NCBI GenBank assembly: GCA_030625775.1
Contig: DAOUQC010000028.1
Coordinates: 1 to 52,381, forward strand
Source: Verrucomicrobiota bacterium
Lineage (GTDB): Bacteria > Verrucomicrobiota > Verrucomicrobiia > Verrucomicrobiales > DEV007
Direction of reading: 5' to 3'
Length of the DNA stretch: 52,381 bases
Below are positions 17,030 to 27,277 of this stretch, piece after piece. The notes beneath the pieces were generated by a model, which ran no database searches, was not told the origin of the DNA, and saw nothing but the letters and a program-made list of their open reading frames with translations. The translations under genes and the position numbers were made by a program. The stretch's first letter is position 1, and the number at the start of each line of letters is the position of its first letter.

Positions 17030-20000
17030 TCATTCTCGAGTGAGGGTTTCGCTTAGATTCATGATCAAGCTGGCAACGGTGGTCCAGGCGGCGTGTTCGA
17101 CGGGATCGATATTTTCGGGATGGGTGGACTCGCCTATTTCAAGGAAGGCCGAGGCGGAAGCGGGCTTGGCTGAATAGTTTGCGCGTTCCCTTTTCAGAGT
17201 ATTCATGATGATAGCTGTCTCGCTGGCAGTGGGTGGTCGCGCGGTGCATTCTTCAAAAGCAAAGCGGATTCGTTCCGCGGTATTTTTAGGGGCTTCCTTC
17301 AAAATACGTTGAGCAAAAGTTCGGGAGGCTTCCACAAATTGCGGATCATTTAATAATACCAAAGCCTGCAGGGGGGTGTTGGTAATGGCGCGAGAGACGG
17401 TACAGGTTTCCCGGTTGGGGGCATCAAAGGTCAGCATCGAGGGTGGGGGGACCGTGCGTTTCCAATAGGTGTAAAGACTGCGACGATAGAGGTGCTCGCC
17501 GTGATCTTGAATGAAAACCTGGGCCGTTGCCGGGCTGCTGCCGTAGTGACTGACTTCTTTCCACAGGCTGGGAGGCTGGTAGGGCAGTACGCTGGGGCCT
17601 CCGATTCGTGGTGATAAAAGATGGCTGATCTTCAGGGCTGAATCGCGAATGAACTCGGCTTGTAGGCGAAAGCGGGGGCCGCGAGCAAGCAAGCGATTCT
17701 GTGGGTCAATTTTTGCCTGTTCGGCGGTGCTTGCGGAATCCTGCCGGTAGGTGTTTGAAAGCACGATTTTGCGGATCAGGGCTTTGGTGTTCCAACCGGA
17801 CTCGATGAAGTCGACGGCCAGCCAGTCGAGCAGTTTCGGATGCGAAGGCCATGCGCCCTGAGAACCGAAGTCTCCCGATGAAGCGACGATGCCGATACCG
17901 AAGAGATTTTGCCACAAGCGGTTCACTGCCACTCGAGCGGTGAGAGGGTGATTGTCTTGAACTAACCATTGAGCAAACCCGAGCCGGTTGTCGGGAGCAC
18001 CTTTTAGGAGGGGTGGCAGTGTCGCTGGAGTTCCCGGGGTGACCTTTTTTGTGCGTTGATCGTATTGTCCGCGAACCAGCATGAAGGTTTCCCGGGGTTT
18101 ATCAGCGGTGTTCATTACCAGGGAGGATTGGGGTTTGCCGAGGTAATCAATCCGGTCTTTCAGGTTGCCGATCCGGTAGCGCAGGTTTGCCAACTCCGGC
18201 GCATGACGGGTATAGTAAGTTAATAGTTTGTCGTTTTGTTCAGCGGAGCGTTTGTCTGATGTCAGGATGTCTTGGATTTCCTGCGGGATGTTGGTGCCGT
18301 CGTCCTGACCCGTGATGGCATACATTCGGTATTTGCGGGCGATCAAACGGTCGGACATTTTAAATTCGCCGCCACCCCAGTTCATCAAGGTGGTGAGGAA
18401 GGGCGCTTTGCCTGCGTCGAGCGCTTGATTAAAATTGAAGGTCAGGTGTTGGGCTTGCTGGTCCTCGGGGTAGGGTGACCACCCATTGCTGTTATGTTCG
18501 TCCAGGCAATCGTTGGCAGGGTATTTGGGATTGGAAAAACTCGCAGTCGCTTCGCGGATATTGATCAGCCCATACAGATCGGTTTGCGCGGAGGGAATGG
18601 TGGTAGCTGATACCGAAAATCCAGTGAGGATGAAACCGCCTTCGAATCCTTTTTTACCAAAACCACTTCTCTTATGCGGGGACTTTTCATCGGGTAAAAA
18701 TTCGATACGTAGTCCGGTAACAGGCTTCTTGAGAGATTTTGGGATTTGGGCTGAGATCGAATGTGCGCTGCCTCCTGCCGTTTCGAAATCAACCAGAGTC
18801 CCATCCTTGATTTCAAATTGGTTGCCTCGATTGGGCACGGAAATTTTAAGGATTTTCAGCGGATGCAGTTTGAGGTTTTTGCCCCGCGCGGCCAGTTTTT
18901 TTAGCATGCGTTGCTGCCAGTTTTTCTGGCCTGCGGTGGACTTATTCAATTGATCCTGCAGATGGGTGAGTTCTTTATTCAGTTGAGTGAGTTCTTGATT
19001 GGAATGCAAAGCCGAAACAGCGTCGATGGATGGGATGGCGTTGATGCCGGCATTGCCATCGTTGCCTTTGTCACCAAGGGTATTGAAGTAGGCGAACATC
19101 CTGTAGTAATCCACCATGGTAAGCGGATCGAATTTATGATCGTGACATTGGGAGCAGGCCATGGTCAGGCCGAGCCACACCTGGGAGGTGGTGTTCACAC
19201 GATCGACGGCGTAGTTGGTCAGATTTTCGAGTGGAATAGTGCCGCCCTCGTGAGTGATCATGTGATTGCGATTGAAACCGGAAGCCACAATTTGCTGGGG
19301 AGTGGCATTGGGCAGGAGATCACCGGCTAATTGTTCGATGGTGAACTGGTCGAAAGATTTGTTGGTATTGTAAGAGTGGATGACCCAGTCCCGCCACAGG
19401 GACATGTGACGACCACCGTCAATGGAATAACCGTTGGTATCCGCATACCGGGCCTGATCGAGCCACGGGACGGCCATGCGTTCGCCGAAGTGTCGCGAGG
19501 CGAGCAGGTGGTCGACAAGTTTTTCATAGGCCTTGGGATCTTTGTCTTCGGCAAATGCCTGGACTTCTTTGGAGGCGGGCGGTAGTCCGGTCAGGTCGAA
19601 GGACAAACGGCGGATCAGTTTGCGTCTCGTGGCTTCTTTTGAGGGTGACAGTTTTCCGTCTTCCAGCTGCTTGAGCACAAAACGATCGATATCGTTGATA
19701 GGCCAGGTGGATTTCGACTGCGGTGGAGTGGGACGTTCGGGGGCAATGAAAGACCAATGGTCTTGATACTTTGCTCCTTGTTCGATCCAGAGTTTGATCA
19801 ATTTTTTCTCATCGGGTTTTAATTTCAAATGAGAATCCGGCGGAGGCATCAGTTCTTCCGCGTCGGCCGTGATGATGCGCTGCCAGGCGAGGCTCTTTTT
19901 TGGATCGCCGGGGCTGATGGCGATATGATCATCCACTTCTGCGTAAGCAGCTTCGGGAAGATCGAGCCGCAGATCAGCTTCGCGGCTTTCTGGATCCGGT

Positions 20001-20161
20001 CCGTGACAACGGAAACAGGTTTCGGATAAAATCGGTCGGATATCCCGGTTGAATTCGATTTTTTGTTCAGCACCTGTTAACGACGAGAAAGGCATGGTGC
20101 ATCCCGTAAGTAAAGCGATGATTGAAAATTTGGGGGATCGGAGATTCTGGGGCAGGGTCAC
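17030..20161 (-). CDS. PSD1-type cytochrome c (PSCyt1-DUF1549-DUF1553) lipoprotein
   Basis: This 1043-residue protein has a planctomycete-type cytochrome c domain near the N-terminus, with FNRDIRPILSETCFRCHGPD giving one CxxCH heme site. A DUF1549 region (WPINDIDRFVLKQLEDGKL, FGERMAVPWLDQARYADTNG) follows, with a further CSQCHDHKFDP motif that could bind a second heme. The C-terminal DUF1553 contains RVAVNRLWQNLFG and RETCTVSRAITNTPLQAL. The N-terminal IIALLTGC is a good lipobox, so the mature protein may be lipid-anchored. The start is a GTG at 20161. It is the partner of the DUF1501 gene just downstream. Its electron donor and acceptor are unknown. Confidence 0.9.
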   Translation of the reverse strand: MTLPQNLRSPKFSIIALLTGCTMPFSSLTGAEQKIEFNRDIRPILSETCFRCHGPDPESREADLRLDLPEAAYAEVDDHIAISPGDPKKSLAWQRIITADAEELMPPPDSHLKLKPDEKKLIKLWIEQGAKYQDHWSFIAPERPTPPQSKSTWPINDIDRFVLKQLEDGKLSPSKEATRRKLIRRLSFDLTGLPPASKEVQAFAEDKDPKAYEKLVDHLLASRHFGERMAVPWLDQARYADTNGYSIDGGRHMSLWRDWVIHSYNTNKSFDQFTIEQLAGDLLPNATPQQIVASGFNRNHMITHEGGTIPLENLTNYAVDRVNTTSQVWLGLTMACSQCHDHKFDPLTMVDYYRMFAYFNTLGDKGNDGNAGINAIPSIDAVSALHSNQELTQLNKELTHLQDQLNKSTAGQKNWQQRMLKKLAARGKNLKLHPLKILKISVPNRGNQFEIKDGTLVDFETAGGSAHSISAQIPKSLKKPVTGLRIEFLPDEKSPHKRSGFGKKGFEGGFILTGFSVSATTIPSAQTDLYGLINIREATASFSNPKYPANDCLDEHNSNGWSPYPEDQQAQHLTFNFNQALDAGKAPFLTTLMNWGGGEFKMSDRLIARKYRMYAITGQDDGTNIPQEIQDILTSDKRSAEQNDKLLTYYTRHAPELANLRYRIGNLKDRIDYLGKPQSSLVMNTADKPRETFMLVRGQYDQRTKKVTPGTPATLPPLLKGAPDNRLGFAQWLVQDNHPLTARVAVNRLWQNLFGIGIVASSGDFGSQGAWPSHPKLLDWLAVDFIESGWNTKALIRKIVLSNTYRQDSASTAEQAKIDPQNRLLARGPRFRLQAEFIRDSALKISHLLSPRIGGPSVLPYQPPSLWKEVSHYGSSPATAQVFIQDHGEHLYRRSLYTYWKRTVPPPSMLTFDAPNRETCTVSRAITNTPLQALVLLNDPQFVEASRTFAQRILKEAPKNTAERIRFAFEECTARPPTASETAIIMNTLKRERANYSAKPASASAFLEIGESTHPENIDPVEHAAWTTVASLIMNLSETLTRE

Positions 20162-20281
20162 TGTAGGTAGGCAGGTTCAGGATTTCAGACGCTGATGTAT
20201 TTTCGTGCTTTAAAAGCTCGTATGCTTGGAAGATAAACGCAATTTTTTGTAAAAAATCGGCATTTGACTAGGAATTGCGTT

Positions 20282-20311
20282 TTGCACTTGTTTGTTGCTT
20301 GGATGTAAAAT
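20282..20311 (+). promoter_or_regulatory. Candidate sigma-70-type promoter for the helicase gene
   Basis: TTGCAC at 20282-20287 and TAAAAT at 20306-20311 are separated by 18 bases in the 270-base divergent spacer between the PSD1 gene and the helicase gene. The helicase start is about 120 bases further on. The match is reasonable for both boxes, but it was found by eye and there is no support from expression data. Confidence 0.35.
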
Positions 20312-20432
20312 TGACACCCTCTGCTCGTCGGTGGCTAGCTTTGTTTTTGATGGATAGGTCCAACATTTTTGCTGATTGGGATTTTACTGAAAAAGTAGAC
20401 GCAGGGCGGAGAAGGCTTGAAGGTGCTTGGAC

Positions 20433-23054
20433 GTGAAAAAAGAAGGGGTCCAGCTTTTACCTATTTATGAAATTGAGGAGGATTTGTGCGCCGCTCTTAG
20501 CGAGGCGGTGGAGAGACCTCGAGTGGTGATCGAGGCGCCGACGGGTTCGGGTAAGTCAACCCAGATACCGCAGATTTTACTCGATAGACAGCTGTTGGCG
20601 GAGGGGGAAGTCCTAGTGCTGCAGCCGCGCCGGATGGCGGCGAGAATGTTGGCAAAACGGGTGGTGTGGGAGCGGGGCGGGCGTTTAGGGGATGAAGTGG
20701 GTTATCAAGTGCGTTTTGAGAAGGTTGCCGGGCCGCAAACCAAAATCCGTTATTTGACCGAAGGCATTGTGCAACGGCGATTGATCAATGACGTGAAACT
20801 TGAAGGGGTAAGCGCGGTGGTATTGGATGAATTTCACGAGCGTCATCTGGATGGCGATGTGGTGCTGGCCCGCTGTTTGGATTTGCAGCAAACAACACGG
20901 CCGGATCTGAAGGTGATCGTGATGTCCGCCACCCTGGGCAGCGAAAGCTTGAAGGAATATATGGGATCGGATTGCAGATATTTGAAATCCAAGGGACGAA
21001 CTTTCCCAGTGGAAATCTGTTATGAGCCCGTTAAGCAGCGCCACGGTGACCAGATTTGGGATCACACGGTCAGGGCTATTTCAAATTTCGTAAAAGAATT
21101 TGGCAATAAAGGGAATATGCTCGTTTTTATGCCAGGAGCGTATGAAATAAATCGCACTATTCAAGCTCTGGGACGAAGTGTTTTGAGCAAAACGCACCAA
21201 GTGCTGCCCCTGCATGGCAGTCTTTCCCCCCAGGCCCAGGATGAGGCGGTGAGCGGTGGGCGTGGTGATCGGCCTAAAATTGTGGTGGCAACAAACGTGG
21301 CAGAAACCTCGCTGACGATTGATGGGGTGACTCTGGTGGTGGACAGTGGTTTGGCGCGGATGGCGAGTTATGATGTGCGTCGCGGAATGGAAACCTTGAT
21401 GGTGGAGAAAATTTCCCGGGCTTCGGCGGATCAGCGGGCCGGAAGGGCCGGGCGGACGGTGGCCGGGCATTGTTTGCGATTGTGGAGCGAGGAAGATCAT
21501 GCGCGCCGACCGGAATCAACCTTGCCCGAGATTCATCGCATTGATCTGGCTGCGATCATTCCGGGATTGATGGCAGGTGGAGTGGAAGATGTGGCGGCTT
21601 TTCCCTGGTTCGATGCTCCTGGCAAAGTAGCGTTGGATTGTGCCTTGCGGCAACTGAAGCAGTCGGGGGTTATTGATCCGGATACAGGCAGACTTACAGA
21701 TCTTGGTTGGAAACTGGGTCAATTGCCTTTGGATCCTCGACAGGGGCTGGTGTTGTTGAAGGCAGCGGAAGGTGGCTATCTGGAGTTTTTCTCAATTGTG
21801 ATGGCTTCGACGCAGGGACGATCCTTGTTTTTAGGGCGGGGTCGGGCAGCAGTCCAATTTGAGGACTATGTGATGGCGGATGACTCATCGGATTTTCAGC
21901 CCTTGTATCGTGCCTGGTGCGGGGCAAGAGCAGTAAGCTATGATGTGGCGCGTTGTGATCAACTTGGGATCAGGGCGAATGCGGCACGAGAAATCGAGCG
22001 CACGGCGGATCAGTTTTTACGGGTCGTGGGGCGCTTGGTAGAGGGGGTGCAGGATCAGGGAGCTGAGCCGTCGGGAGAAGAAATTGCACGGATTTTGTTG
22101 GCAGGCTATTCGGAACAGGTGGCCCGCCGTTTGAGTGAATCGACCTTGTCCTCGGTTGTGGTGGGGAATCGACGGGGTGTGCTCGACAAAGAAAGTGTGT
22201 TGGCGCAAAAGCAGTTCGCAAAAAGCTTGTTTCTGGTCGGGGCAATGACAGAAGTGGAAGGCAAGGAAGTTCAAGTTCGTTTGAGTCTGGCGAGTTGTGT
22301 CGAGAGAGTTTGGCTCGAAGAGCAATTTCCTGATGACTTGGTGACGGAGGTGGTGGCTGAATATGAAGAATCCGCCCGGCGTGTCGTAGCTAGAAAGGAG
22401 TGTCGGTTTCGTGACCTGGTATTGGAAAGTAAAGTCTCTGGTGAAGCTCCCGAGGATCAGGCCGCTCGTTTGCTGGCCTGTGAAATAGGGGCGGGAAATT
22501 TAATCTTAAAAAAGTGGGATAATTCTGTTAATCAATGGATTGCTCGAGTTAATACGTTTTCCAGATATATTGAAGAGTTACAAATTCCAGCGATTGATGA
22601 CGAAGCGAAGCTGATGATTTATGAGGAAATTTGTCGCGGGGCCAGCAGCTATCGCGAGATCAAGAATCGTGAGGTGAAAGCGGCGTTGAAGACTTGGCTA
22701 TCGAGGGGGCAGAAGGTTTCACTCGATCACTTTGCTCCTGAGCGTGTGAAGCTGTCAGAACAAGGCAGCGCGAAGGTGATTTACCACGAAAGCGAGGTTG
22801 CCAGGATATCAGTGGTTATCCAGCAGTTGTTTGAGATCAAACGTACACCGGTCCTGGGAGATGGGCGCATTCCTTTGAGAGTTGAGATTCTGGGACCCAA
22901 TCAACGTTCGGTACAGATCACAGATGATCTTGGTCGTTTTTGGAAAACCAGTTATGCAGATGTGAGGACTATGTTGCGCGGACGATATCCAAAGCACGCC
23001 TGGCCGACTGTGGAGGAACTGGAGACGAGGCATTCACAGTCTTTTAAGTCCTAG
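20433..23054 (+). CDS. hrpB: HrpB-type DEAH-box ATP-dependent helicase
   Basis: The protein of about 873 residues carries superfamily 2 helicase motifs in order: APTGSGKSTQ (I), LQPRRMAARM (Ia), LDEFHERHLDGD (II, the DEFH variant typical of HrpB), MSATLGS (III) and ATNVAETSLTIDGV (V). SADQRAGRAGRTVAGHCLRLW (about 60% in motif VI) completes the set. The C-terminus (ILGPNQRSVQITDDLGRFW, then GRYPKHAWP) matches the HrpB C-terminal domain. HrpB proteins are presumed RNA helicases of unclear role. A TTG at 20427 is possible, but GAAGG at 20419-20423 is better spaced for the GTG at 20433. It is followed by malQ after 51 bases. Confidence 0.9.
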   Translation: MKKEGVQLLPIYEIEEDLCAALSEAVERPRVVIEAPTGSGKSTQIPQILLDRQLLAEGEVLVLQPRRMAARMLAKRVVWERGGRLGDEVGYQVRFEKVAGPQTKIRYLTEGIVQRRLINDVKLEGVSAVVLDEFHERHLDGDVVLARCLDLQQTTRPDLKVIVMSATLGSESLKEYMGSDCRYLKSKGRTFPVEICYEPVKQRHGDQIWDHTVRAISNFVKEFGNKGNMLVFMPGAYEINRTIQALGRSVLSKTHQVLPLHGSLSPQAQDEAVSGGRGDRPKIVVATNVAETSLTIDGVTLVVDSGLARMASYDVRRGMETLMVEKISRASADQRAGRAGRTVAGHCLRLWSEEDHARRPESTLPEIHRIDLAAIIPGLMAGGVEDVAAFPWFDAPGKVALDCALRQLKQSGVIDPDTGRLTDLGWKLGQLPLDPRQGLVLLKAAEGGYLEFFSIVMASTQGRSLFLGRGRAAVQFEDYVMADDSSDFQPLYRAWCGARAVSYDVARCDQLGIRANAAREIERTADQFLRVVGRLVEGVQDQGAEPSGEEIARILLAGYSEQVARRLSESTLSSVVVGNRRGVLDKESVLAQKQFAKSLFLVGAMTEVEGKEVQVRLSLASCVERVWLEEQFPDDLVTEVVAEYEESARRVVARKECRFRDLVLESKVSGEAPEDQAARLLACEIGAGNLILKKWDNSVNQWIARVNTFSRYIEELQIPAIDDEAKLMIYEEICRGASSYREIKNREVKAALKTWLSRGQKVSLDHFAPERVKLSEQGSAKVIYHESEVARISVVIQQLFEIKRTPVLGDGRIPLRVEILGPNQRSVQITDDLGRFWKTSYADVRTMLRGRYPKHAWPTVEELETRHSQSFKS

Positions 23055-23105
23055 TTTTTCGTTGCTTCCGCCTGATATTGAAGAAATATGGGGCCTTCTT
23101 GATTC

Positions 23106-24926
23106 ATGAGTGAAGTGACTACAAATAGTTCTGTCGACCCAGCTGGAAAAGATCTGTGCAGCAGACGTAGCGCGGGAGTACTGGTTCCGTTGTTTTCTCT
23201 TCGTCGGCAAGGGGGGCTGGGGATTGGAGATGTAACGGCCTTGAAGGAATTTGTTGATTGGGCTGCTGGCATTGGCTTGGGATTTGTGCAGCTTTTGCCG
23301 GTTAATGAAACAGGCAGTGATAACAGCCCCTACAATGCGATCAGTTCGGTGGCTCTCGATCCCTTGATGCTCGACTGTTCACCGGAAGCTTTACCTGATT
23401 TGGCCCGTAAACAGTATGAAAAAGTCCTGTCCAGTGCCGATGAAGATTTGTTGCACGATGGTAAAGTCCACTATGAGATGGTAAGGTTGCTAAAACTGGA
23501 ACTGCTATGGCGATCATTTCAGATGTTTTTTTCGACCCAGTATAAAAAGCGGACTGAGCGGGATCTTGCCTTTCATGCTTTTTGCGAACAGGAGCAGAAG
23601 TGGTTGGCAGATTATTGTTTGTTCCGGCTTTTCATGGATATGGAGGGAGCCAACCAGAATTGGCAATCATGGAGCGAGGATTATAATACGGTGGACAAAG
23701 CTCGTGAGCATTTGAAACGTTTGTTGGAAGCAGAGCCGGAAAAAACTGAAAGGCAGCTGGTTTTTTATGCCTATATCCAATGGGTTGCGCAACTGCAGTG
23801 GAAAGATGTCAGTGTTTATGCCAAGGAGCGTGGAGTGGCCTTGATGGGAGACATGCCGATTGGGGTGGCATTGAGTAGCGCCGATGTGTTTGCCAATCCT
23901 GATTTATTTGATTTGAATTGGTTTGGCGGGGCCCCGCCGGAAATGAATTTCAAGGACGATGAGTTTACCCAGAAGTGGGGGCAGAACTGGGGCATCCCGC
24001 TCTATCGTTGGCAGCACATGGAGGAAGAGGGTTTTTCCTGGTGGCGGCAGAGGGTGGCAAAGATGTGTGAGATTTTTTCAATGTTTCGTATCGATCATGC
24101 CCTCGGTTTTTTCAGGATTTATGGTTTCCCATGGAATCCGGTTCGCAATGGGGAGTTTTTGCCTTTGAACCATGAAGAGGCGGCGCGGCGAACGGGAGGG
24201 CGTTTGCCGGGATTCCAGGCGAGGGATGATGAGAGTGAGGCAAACCGGGCAAGCAATCGTGAAGAGGGCATGCGTTATTTGCGGATGATTCAAGAGGCAG
24301 CAGACGATGCCGTCATTGTTGCTGAAGATCTGGGGGTGGTGCCGGACTATGTGCGTCCCGCTCTGGCGGAGATGGAAATTCCCGGAATGAAAGTGCCCCA
24401 ATGGGAGTTTCAGGAACACAGCAATGATTTGCTGTGTGGGGCGGACTATGCTGATATTTCCTTTGCGACCTATGCCACTCACGACCATCCCCCCATGCGC
24501 ACCCAGTGGGAGTATAATCGTGAGATCATTTTGAAGGGGAAGCAGGATACCGGAGAGTACTGGGAAGCGTGGCGCTTTCTCCACGGACTGGCCAATTATG
24601 CGGGCATTGATTTGAGCGAAGGTGAGGAGATCCCGGAATATGGTGATGAAATTCGGGAAAAGCTGCTGGCGGCTTTGTCATTTTCCCGCTCTCGTTATGC
24701 GGGGATTATGATTACTGATTTGTTGGGTTTATCGGATCGAATTAATACTCCCGGAGTGGCGGGGGATGAAAACTGGGTCTGGCGTCTGGCTTATTCGGCG
24801 GAGGCTTTGAGTAATGATCAAAATTTGGTAAAAATTGGTGGAGGAGTGAAAAAGCTCTTGAATGAAAGCAATCGTGTATCAACGGTGAGTCAGGCGCGTG
24901 ATGAACACGCATTTCAGAATATATAA
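23106..24926 (+). CDS. malQ: 4-alpha-glucanotransferase (amylomaltase, GH77)
   Basis: The 606-residue enzyme transfers alpha-1,4-glucan segments between maltodextrins in the cytoplasm and so serves glycogen and maltose metabolism. It has the family opening GVLVPLFSLRRQGGLGIGD and SDNSPYNAISS. MGDMPIGVALSSADVFANP and the three acidic residues expected in GH77 follow: Asp330 in FRIDHALG (nucleophile), Glu407 in VAEDLG (acid/base) and Asp460 in THDHPPMR. The ATG at 23106 is clear. It lies only 9 bases upstream of mdh, so the two are probably co-transcribed. Confidence 0.93.
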   Translation: MSEVTTNSSVDPAGKDLCSRRSAGVLVPLFSLRRQGGLGIGDVTALKEFVDWAAGIGLGFVQLLPVNETGSDNSPYNAISSVALDPLMLDCSPEALPDLARKQYEKVLSSADEDLLHDGKVHYEMVRLLKLELLWRSFQMFFSTQYKKRTERDLAFHAFCEQEQKWLADYCLFRLFMDMEGANQNWQSWSEDYNTVDKAREHLKRLLEAEPEKTERQLVFYAYIQWVAQLQWKDVSVYAKERGVALMGDMPIGVALSSADVFANPDLFDLNWFGGAPPEMNFKDDEFTQKWGQNWGIPLYRWQHMEEEGFSWWRQRVAKMCEIFSMFRIDHALGFFRIYGFPWNPVRNGEFLPLNHEEAARRTGGRLPGFQARDDESEANRASNREEGMRYLRMIQEAADDAVIVAEDLGVVPDYVRPALAEMEIPGMKVPQWEFQEHSNDLLCGADYADISFATYATHDHPPMRTQWEYNREIILKGKQDTGEYWEAWRFLHGLANYAGIDLSEGEEIPEYGDEIREKLLAALSFSRSRYAGIMITDLLGLSDRINTPGVAGDENWVWRLAYSAEALSNDQNLVKIGGGVKKLLNESNRVSTVSQARDEHAFQNI

Positions 24927-24935
24927 AGGATTTTT

Positions 24936-25922
24936 ATGAGTGAACCAATTCATGTAGCAGTGACCGGCGCGGCGGGTCAGATCGGGTATTCTCTTTTGTT
25001 TCGTATCGCATCAGGTTCGATGTTCGGGCCGCAGCAGAAGGTCCATTTGCACTTGATTGAAATCGAACCGGCAATGGCTGCGCTTGAGGGGGTGGCGATG
25101 GAATTGGATGATTGTGCTTTTCCTCTATTGAGTGGGATCGATGCGACTTGTGATTTGAATGTAGGTTTTAATAGTGTGAACTGGGCTTTGCTGGTGGGTA
25201 GCGTGCCCCGTGGCAAGGGGATGGAAAGGGGTGACCTGTTGGGCATCAATGGTAAAATTTTTACTGGGCAGGGAAAGGCGATCGAGGCAAATGCGGCTTC
25301 GGATGCACGTATTCTGGTGGTGGGCAATCCTTGTAATACCAATTGCCTGATTGCGATGAACAACGCACAGGATGTTCCGGCGGAGCGTTGGCATGCGATG
25401 ACACGGCTCGACGAGAACCGGGCCAAATCCCAACTGGCGGCCAAAGCAGGCGCTCATGTGAGTGAAGTTAGTAATGTGGCAATCTGGGGCAACCACTCGG
25501 CGACCCAATATCCGGATTTTACCCATGCTAAAATTGGAGGCAAGGCCGCGAGCGAAGTGATCTCGGACCGCGAATGGCTCGAGGGTGAGTTCATCTCTAC
25601 CGTGCAGAAACGCGGTGCAGCGATCATCAATGCACGTGGGGCATCTTCAGCGGCTTCCGCTGCCAATGCAATCGTCGATACGGTGAGCAGTCTGACGAGC
25701 GTGACTCCGGAGGGGGATTGGACCAGTGTGGCTCTTTGCTCGGACGGAAGTTATGGCATCGACGAGGGCTTGATCACTTCCTTCCCTGTGCGTTCGGATG
25801 GACAGAAGCGTGAGATCGTTCAAGGACTGGAGATCAGCGATTTCAGTCAGGGCAAAATTGATGTAACTATCAACGAGCTGAAAGAAGAGCGTGAGTTGGT
25901 GAAGGATCTGCTGCCCGGTTAG
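24936..25922 (+). CDS. mdh: Malate dehydrogenase
   Basis: The 328-residue NAD-dependent enzyme interconverts malate and oxaloacetate in the TCA cycle. The Rossmann motif is [18 protein letters not shown], and substrate-binding arginines occur in [13 protein letters not shown]. Asn appears in VVGNPCNTN, and [13 protein letters not shown] and [13 protein letters not shown] contain the Arg and the catalytic His. The GAAGQI form and length match the cytosolic-type malate dehydrogenases found in many bacteria. The ATG is preceded by AAAGGA at good spacing. Confidence 0.95.
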   Translation: MSEPIHVAVTGAAGQIGYSLLFRIASGSMFGPQQKVHLHLIEIEPAMAALEGVAMELDDCAFPLLSGIDATCDLNVGFNSVNWALLVGSVPRGKGMERGDLLGINGKIFTGQGKAIEANAASDARILVVGNPCNTNCLIAMNNAQDVPAERWHAMTRLDENRAKSQLAAKAGAHVSEVSNVAIWGNHSATQYPDFTHAKIGGKAASEVISDREWLEGEFISTVQKRGAAIINARGASSAASAANAIVDTVSSLTSVTPEGDWTSVALCSDGSYGIDEGLITSFPVRSDGQKREIVQGLEISDFSQGKIDVTINELKEERELVKDLLPG

Positions 25923-25943
25923 AGAAAGAATTGGAAATTTATT

Positions 25944-25975
25944 TTCACCATGAGAAAAATGAAGTTCATGAAGGT
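25944..25975. repeat. Degenerate intergenic repeat-like sequence
   Basis: This spacer after mdh contains CACCATGAGAAAAATGAAG followed by TTCATGAAGG, a short series of imperfect 'ATGAAG' units. A similar phrase (GGGCATGAAG) occurs near 1878-1887 ahead of the exported amidohydrolase gene. I recognise this as a type of low-complexity intergenic repeat seen in several Verrucomicrobiota. No hairpin of note is present. Confidence 0.25.
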
Positions 25976-26095
25976 AAATAAATAATAATATTCCTTCTAT
26001 TATTTCATGTGTGACCATCGGACAAAAAACTCCGGCTGTCTCATCCCGCGTCCGCGGGACTCGGCTCACAGTGAACTTACTTGTTTTTTTTGATT

Positions 26096-27214
26096 ATGGA
26101 AGTTGGAGGGCAGCACTATCGGACGATCTGGTTTAGTGAAGACGAGTCGGATACGGTTTCCATCATCGATCAGCGCAAGTTGCCGTTTCGCTTTGAAATC
26201 GAAAAACTGCGAACGGTTGAGGAAGCGGTGGCTGCGATTCGTGACATGCATGTGCGTGGTGCCGGTTGTGTAGGTGCGGCAGCGGGATACGGGATGTTTT
26301 TGGCGGCTCGTGAAGCGGCAGCTAGTGCTGATTTTGAACGTTCATTGAGATCCAGTGCGGATATTTTGCTGGCGACTCGTCCAACGGCGGTGAATTTGCA
26401 GTGGGCTGTCGATCGTCAGTTGGTAGCGATTTTGGCTGAGCCTGATAACGATAGACGGGTGGCTTGTGCACGCAAAACAGCACAGACGATTGCGGATGAA
26501 GATGTGTTGGCTTGCCAGAAGATTGGCGAGCATGGCCTGGAATTGATCCGACGCCTGGCATCAGAAAAGATTGATGGTGAAGTGGTGAATATTTTGACGC
26601 ATTGTAATGCTGGCTGGCTGGCTTTTGTCGATCATGGTTCAGCTACAGCTCCGATCTATGCGGCCCATGGCGAAGGGATTCCGGTGCATGTGTGGGTTGA
26701 TGAAACCCGTCCCAGAAATCAAGGTGCTCGTTTGACGGCCTGGGAGTTGGAGCAACAGGGGGTGCCTTATACGGTCATTGTGGACAATGCGGGGGGGCAT
26801 TTGATGCAGCGGGGAGATGTGGATCTGGTGATCACGGGAACTGACCGCACAACCTATACCGGTGATGTGGCCAATAAGATTGGAACTTATCTCAAGGCTC
26901 TGGCTGCTTTCGATAATGGAGTGCCGTTTTATGTGGCGCTGCCGTCCTCGACCTTCGACTGGGAAATAGCGGATGGCGTGAAAGGGATTCCGATCGAAGA
27001 ACGCGGAGGGGAGGAAGTGGTCAGGATGGAGGGGGTGGCCGATACTGATAGTGATCCACAGATCTTCCATGTGATGGGTGAGGGAACGCCGACTGCCAAT
27101 TATGCTTTTGATGTCACCCCGGCGAGACTGGTGACTAAATTAATCACCGAGCGTGGAGTTTGTGATGCGTCGAAAGAGGGGGTGCTTGCTTTGTATCCTG
27201 AGAAAAAACGGTGA
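26096..27214 (+). CDS. mtnA: S-methyl-5-thioribose-1-phosphate isomerase
   Basis: This aldose-ketose isomerase of the methionine salvage pathway converts methylthioribose-1-phosphate to methylthioribulose-1-phosphate. It shows RGAGCVGAAAGYG, the catalytic Cys170 in LTHCNAGWLA and the catalytic Asp250 in TGTDRTTYTGDVANKIGTY. The ATG at 26096 gives 372 residues and begins MEVGGQHYRTIWF, the usual family start. A TTG at 26081 would add five implausible residues. No clear Shine-Dalgarno sequence is seen before either. No other methionine salvage gene is nearby. Confidence 0.92.
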   Translation: MEVGGQHYRTIWFSEDESDTVSIIDQRKLPFRFEIEKLRTVEEAVAAIRDMHVRGAGCVGAAAGYGMFLAAREAAASADFERSLRSSADILLATRPTAVNLQWAVDRQLVAILAEPDNDRRVACARKTAQTIADEDVLACQKIGEHGLELIRRLASEKIDGEVVNILTHCNAGWLAFVDHGSATAPIYAAHGEGIPVHVWVDETRPRNQGARLTAWELEQQGVPYTVIVDNAGGHLMQRGDVDLVITGTDRTTYTGDVANKIGTYLKALAAFDNGVPFYVALPSSTFDWEIADGVKGIPIEERGGEEVVRMEGVADTDSDPQIFHVMGEGTPTANYAFDVTPARLVTKLITERGVCDASKEGVLALYPEKKR

Positions 27215-27277
27215 AGGCTTGGCAAAGCCTGGGAGTATGGAGTAGACTGCAGGTCGTTGTGAAAGCGACTCACCCCC

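Noticed and set aside
27215-27230. Inverted repeat AGGCTT/AAGCCT after mtnA as a terminator
   Set aside because: The stem is only six pairs and no T-tract follows, so an intrinsic terminator is not supported.
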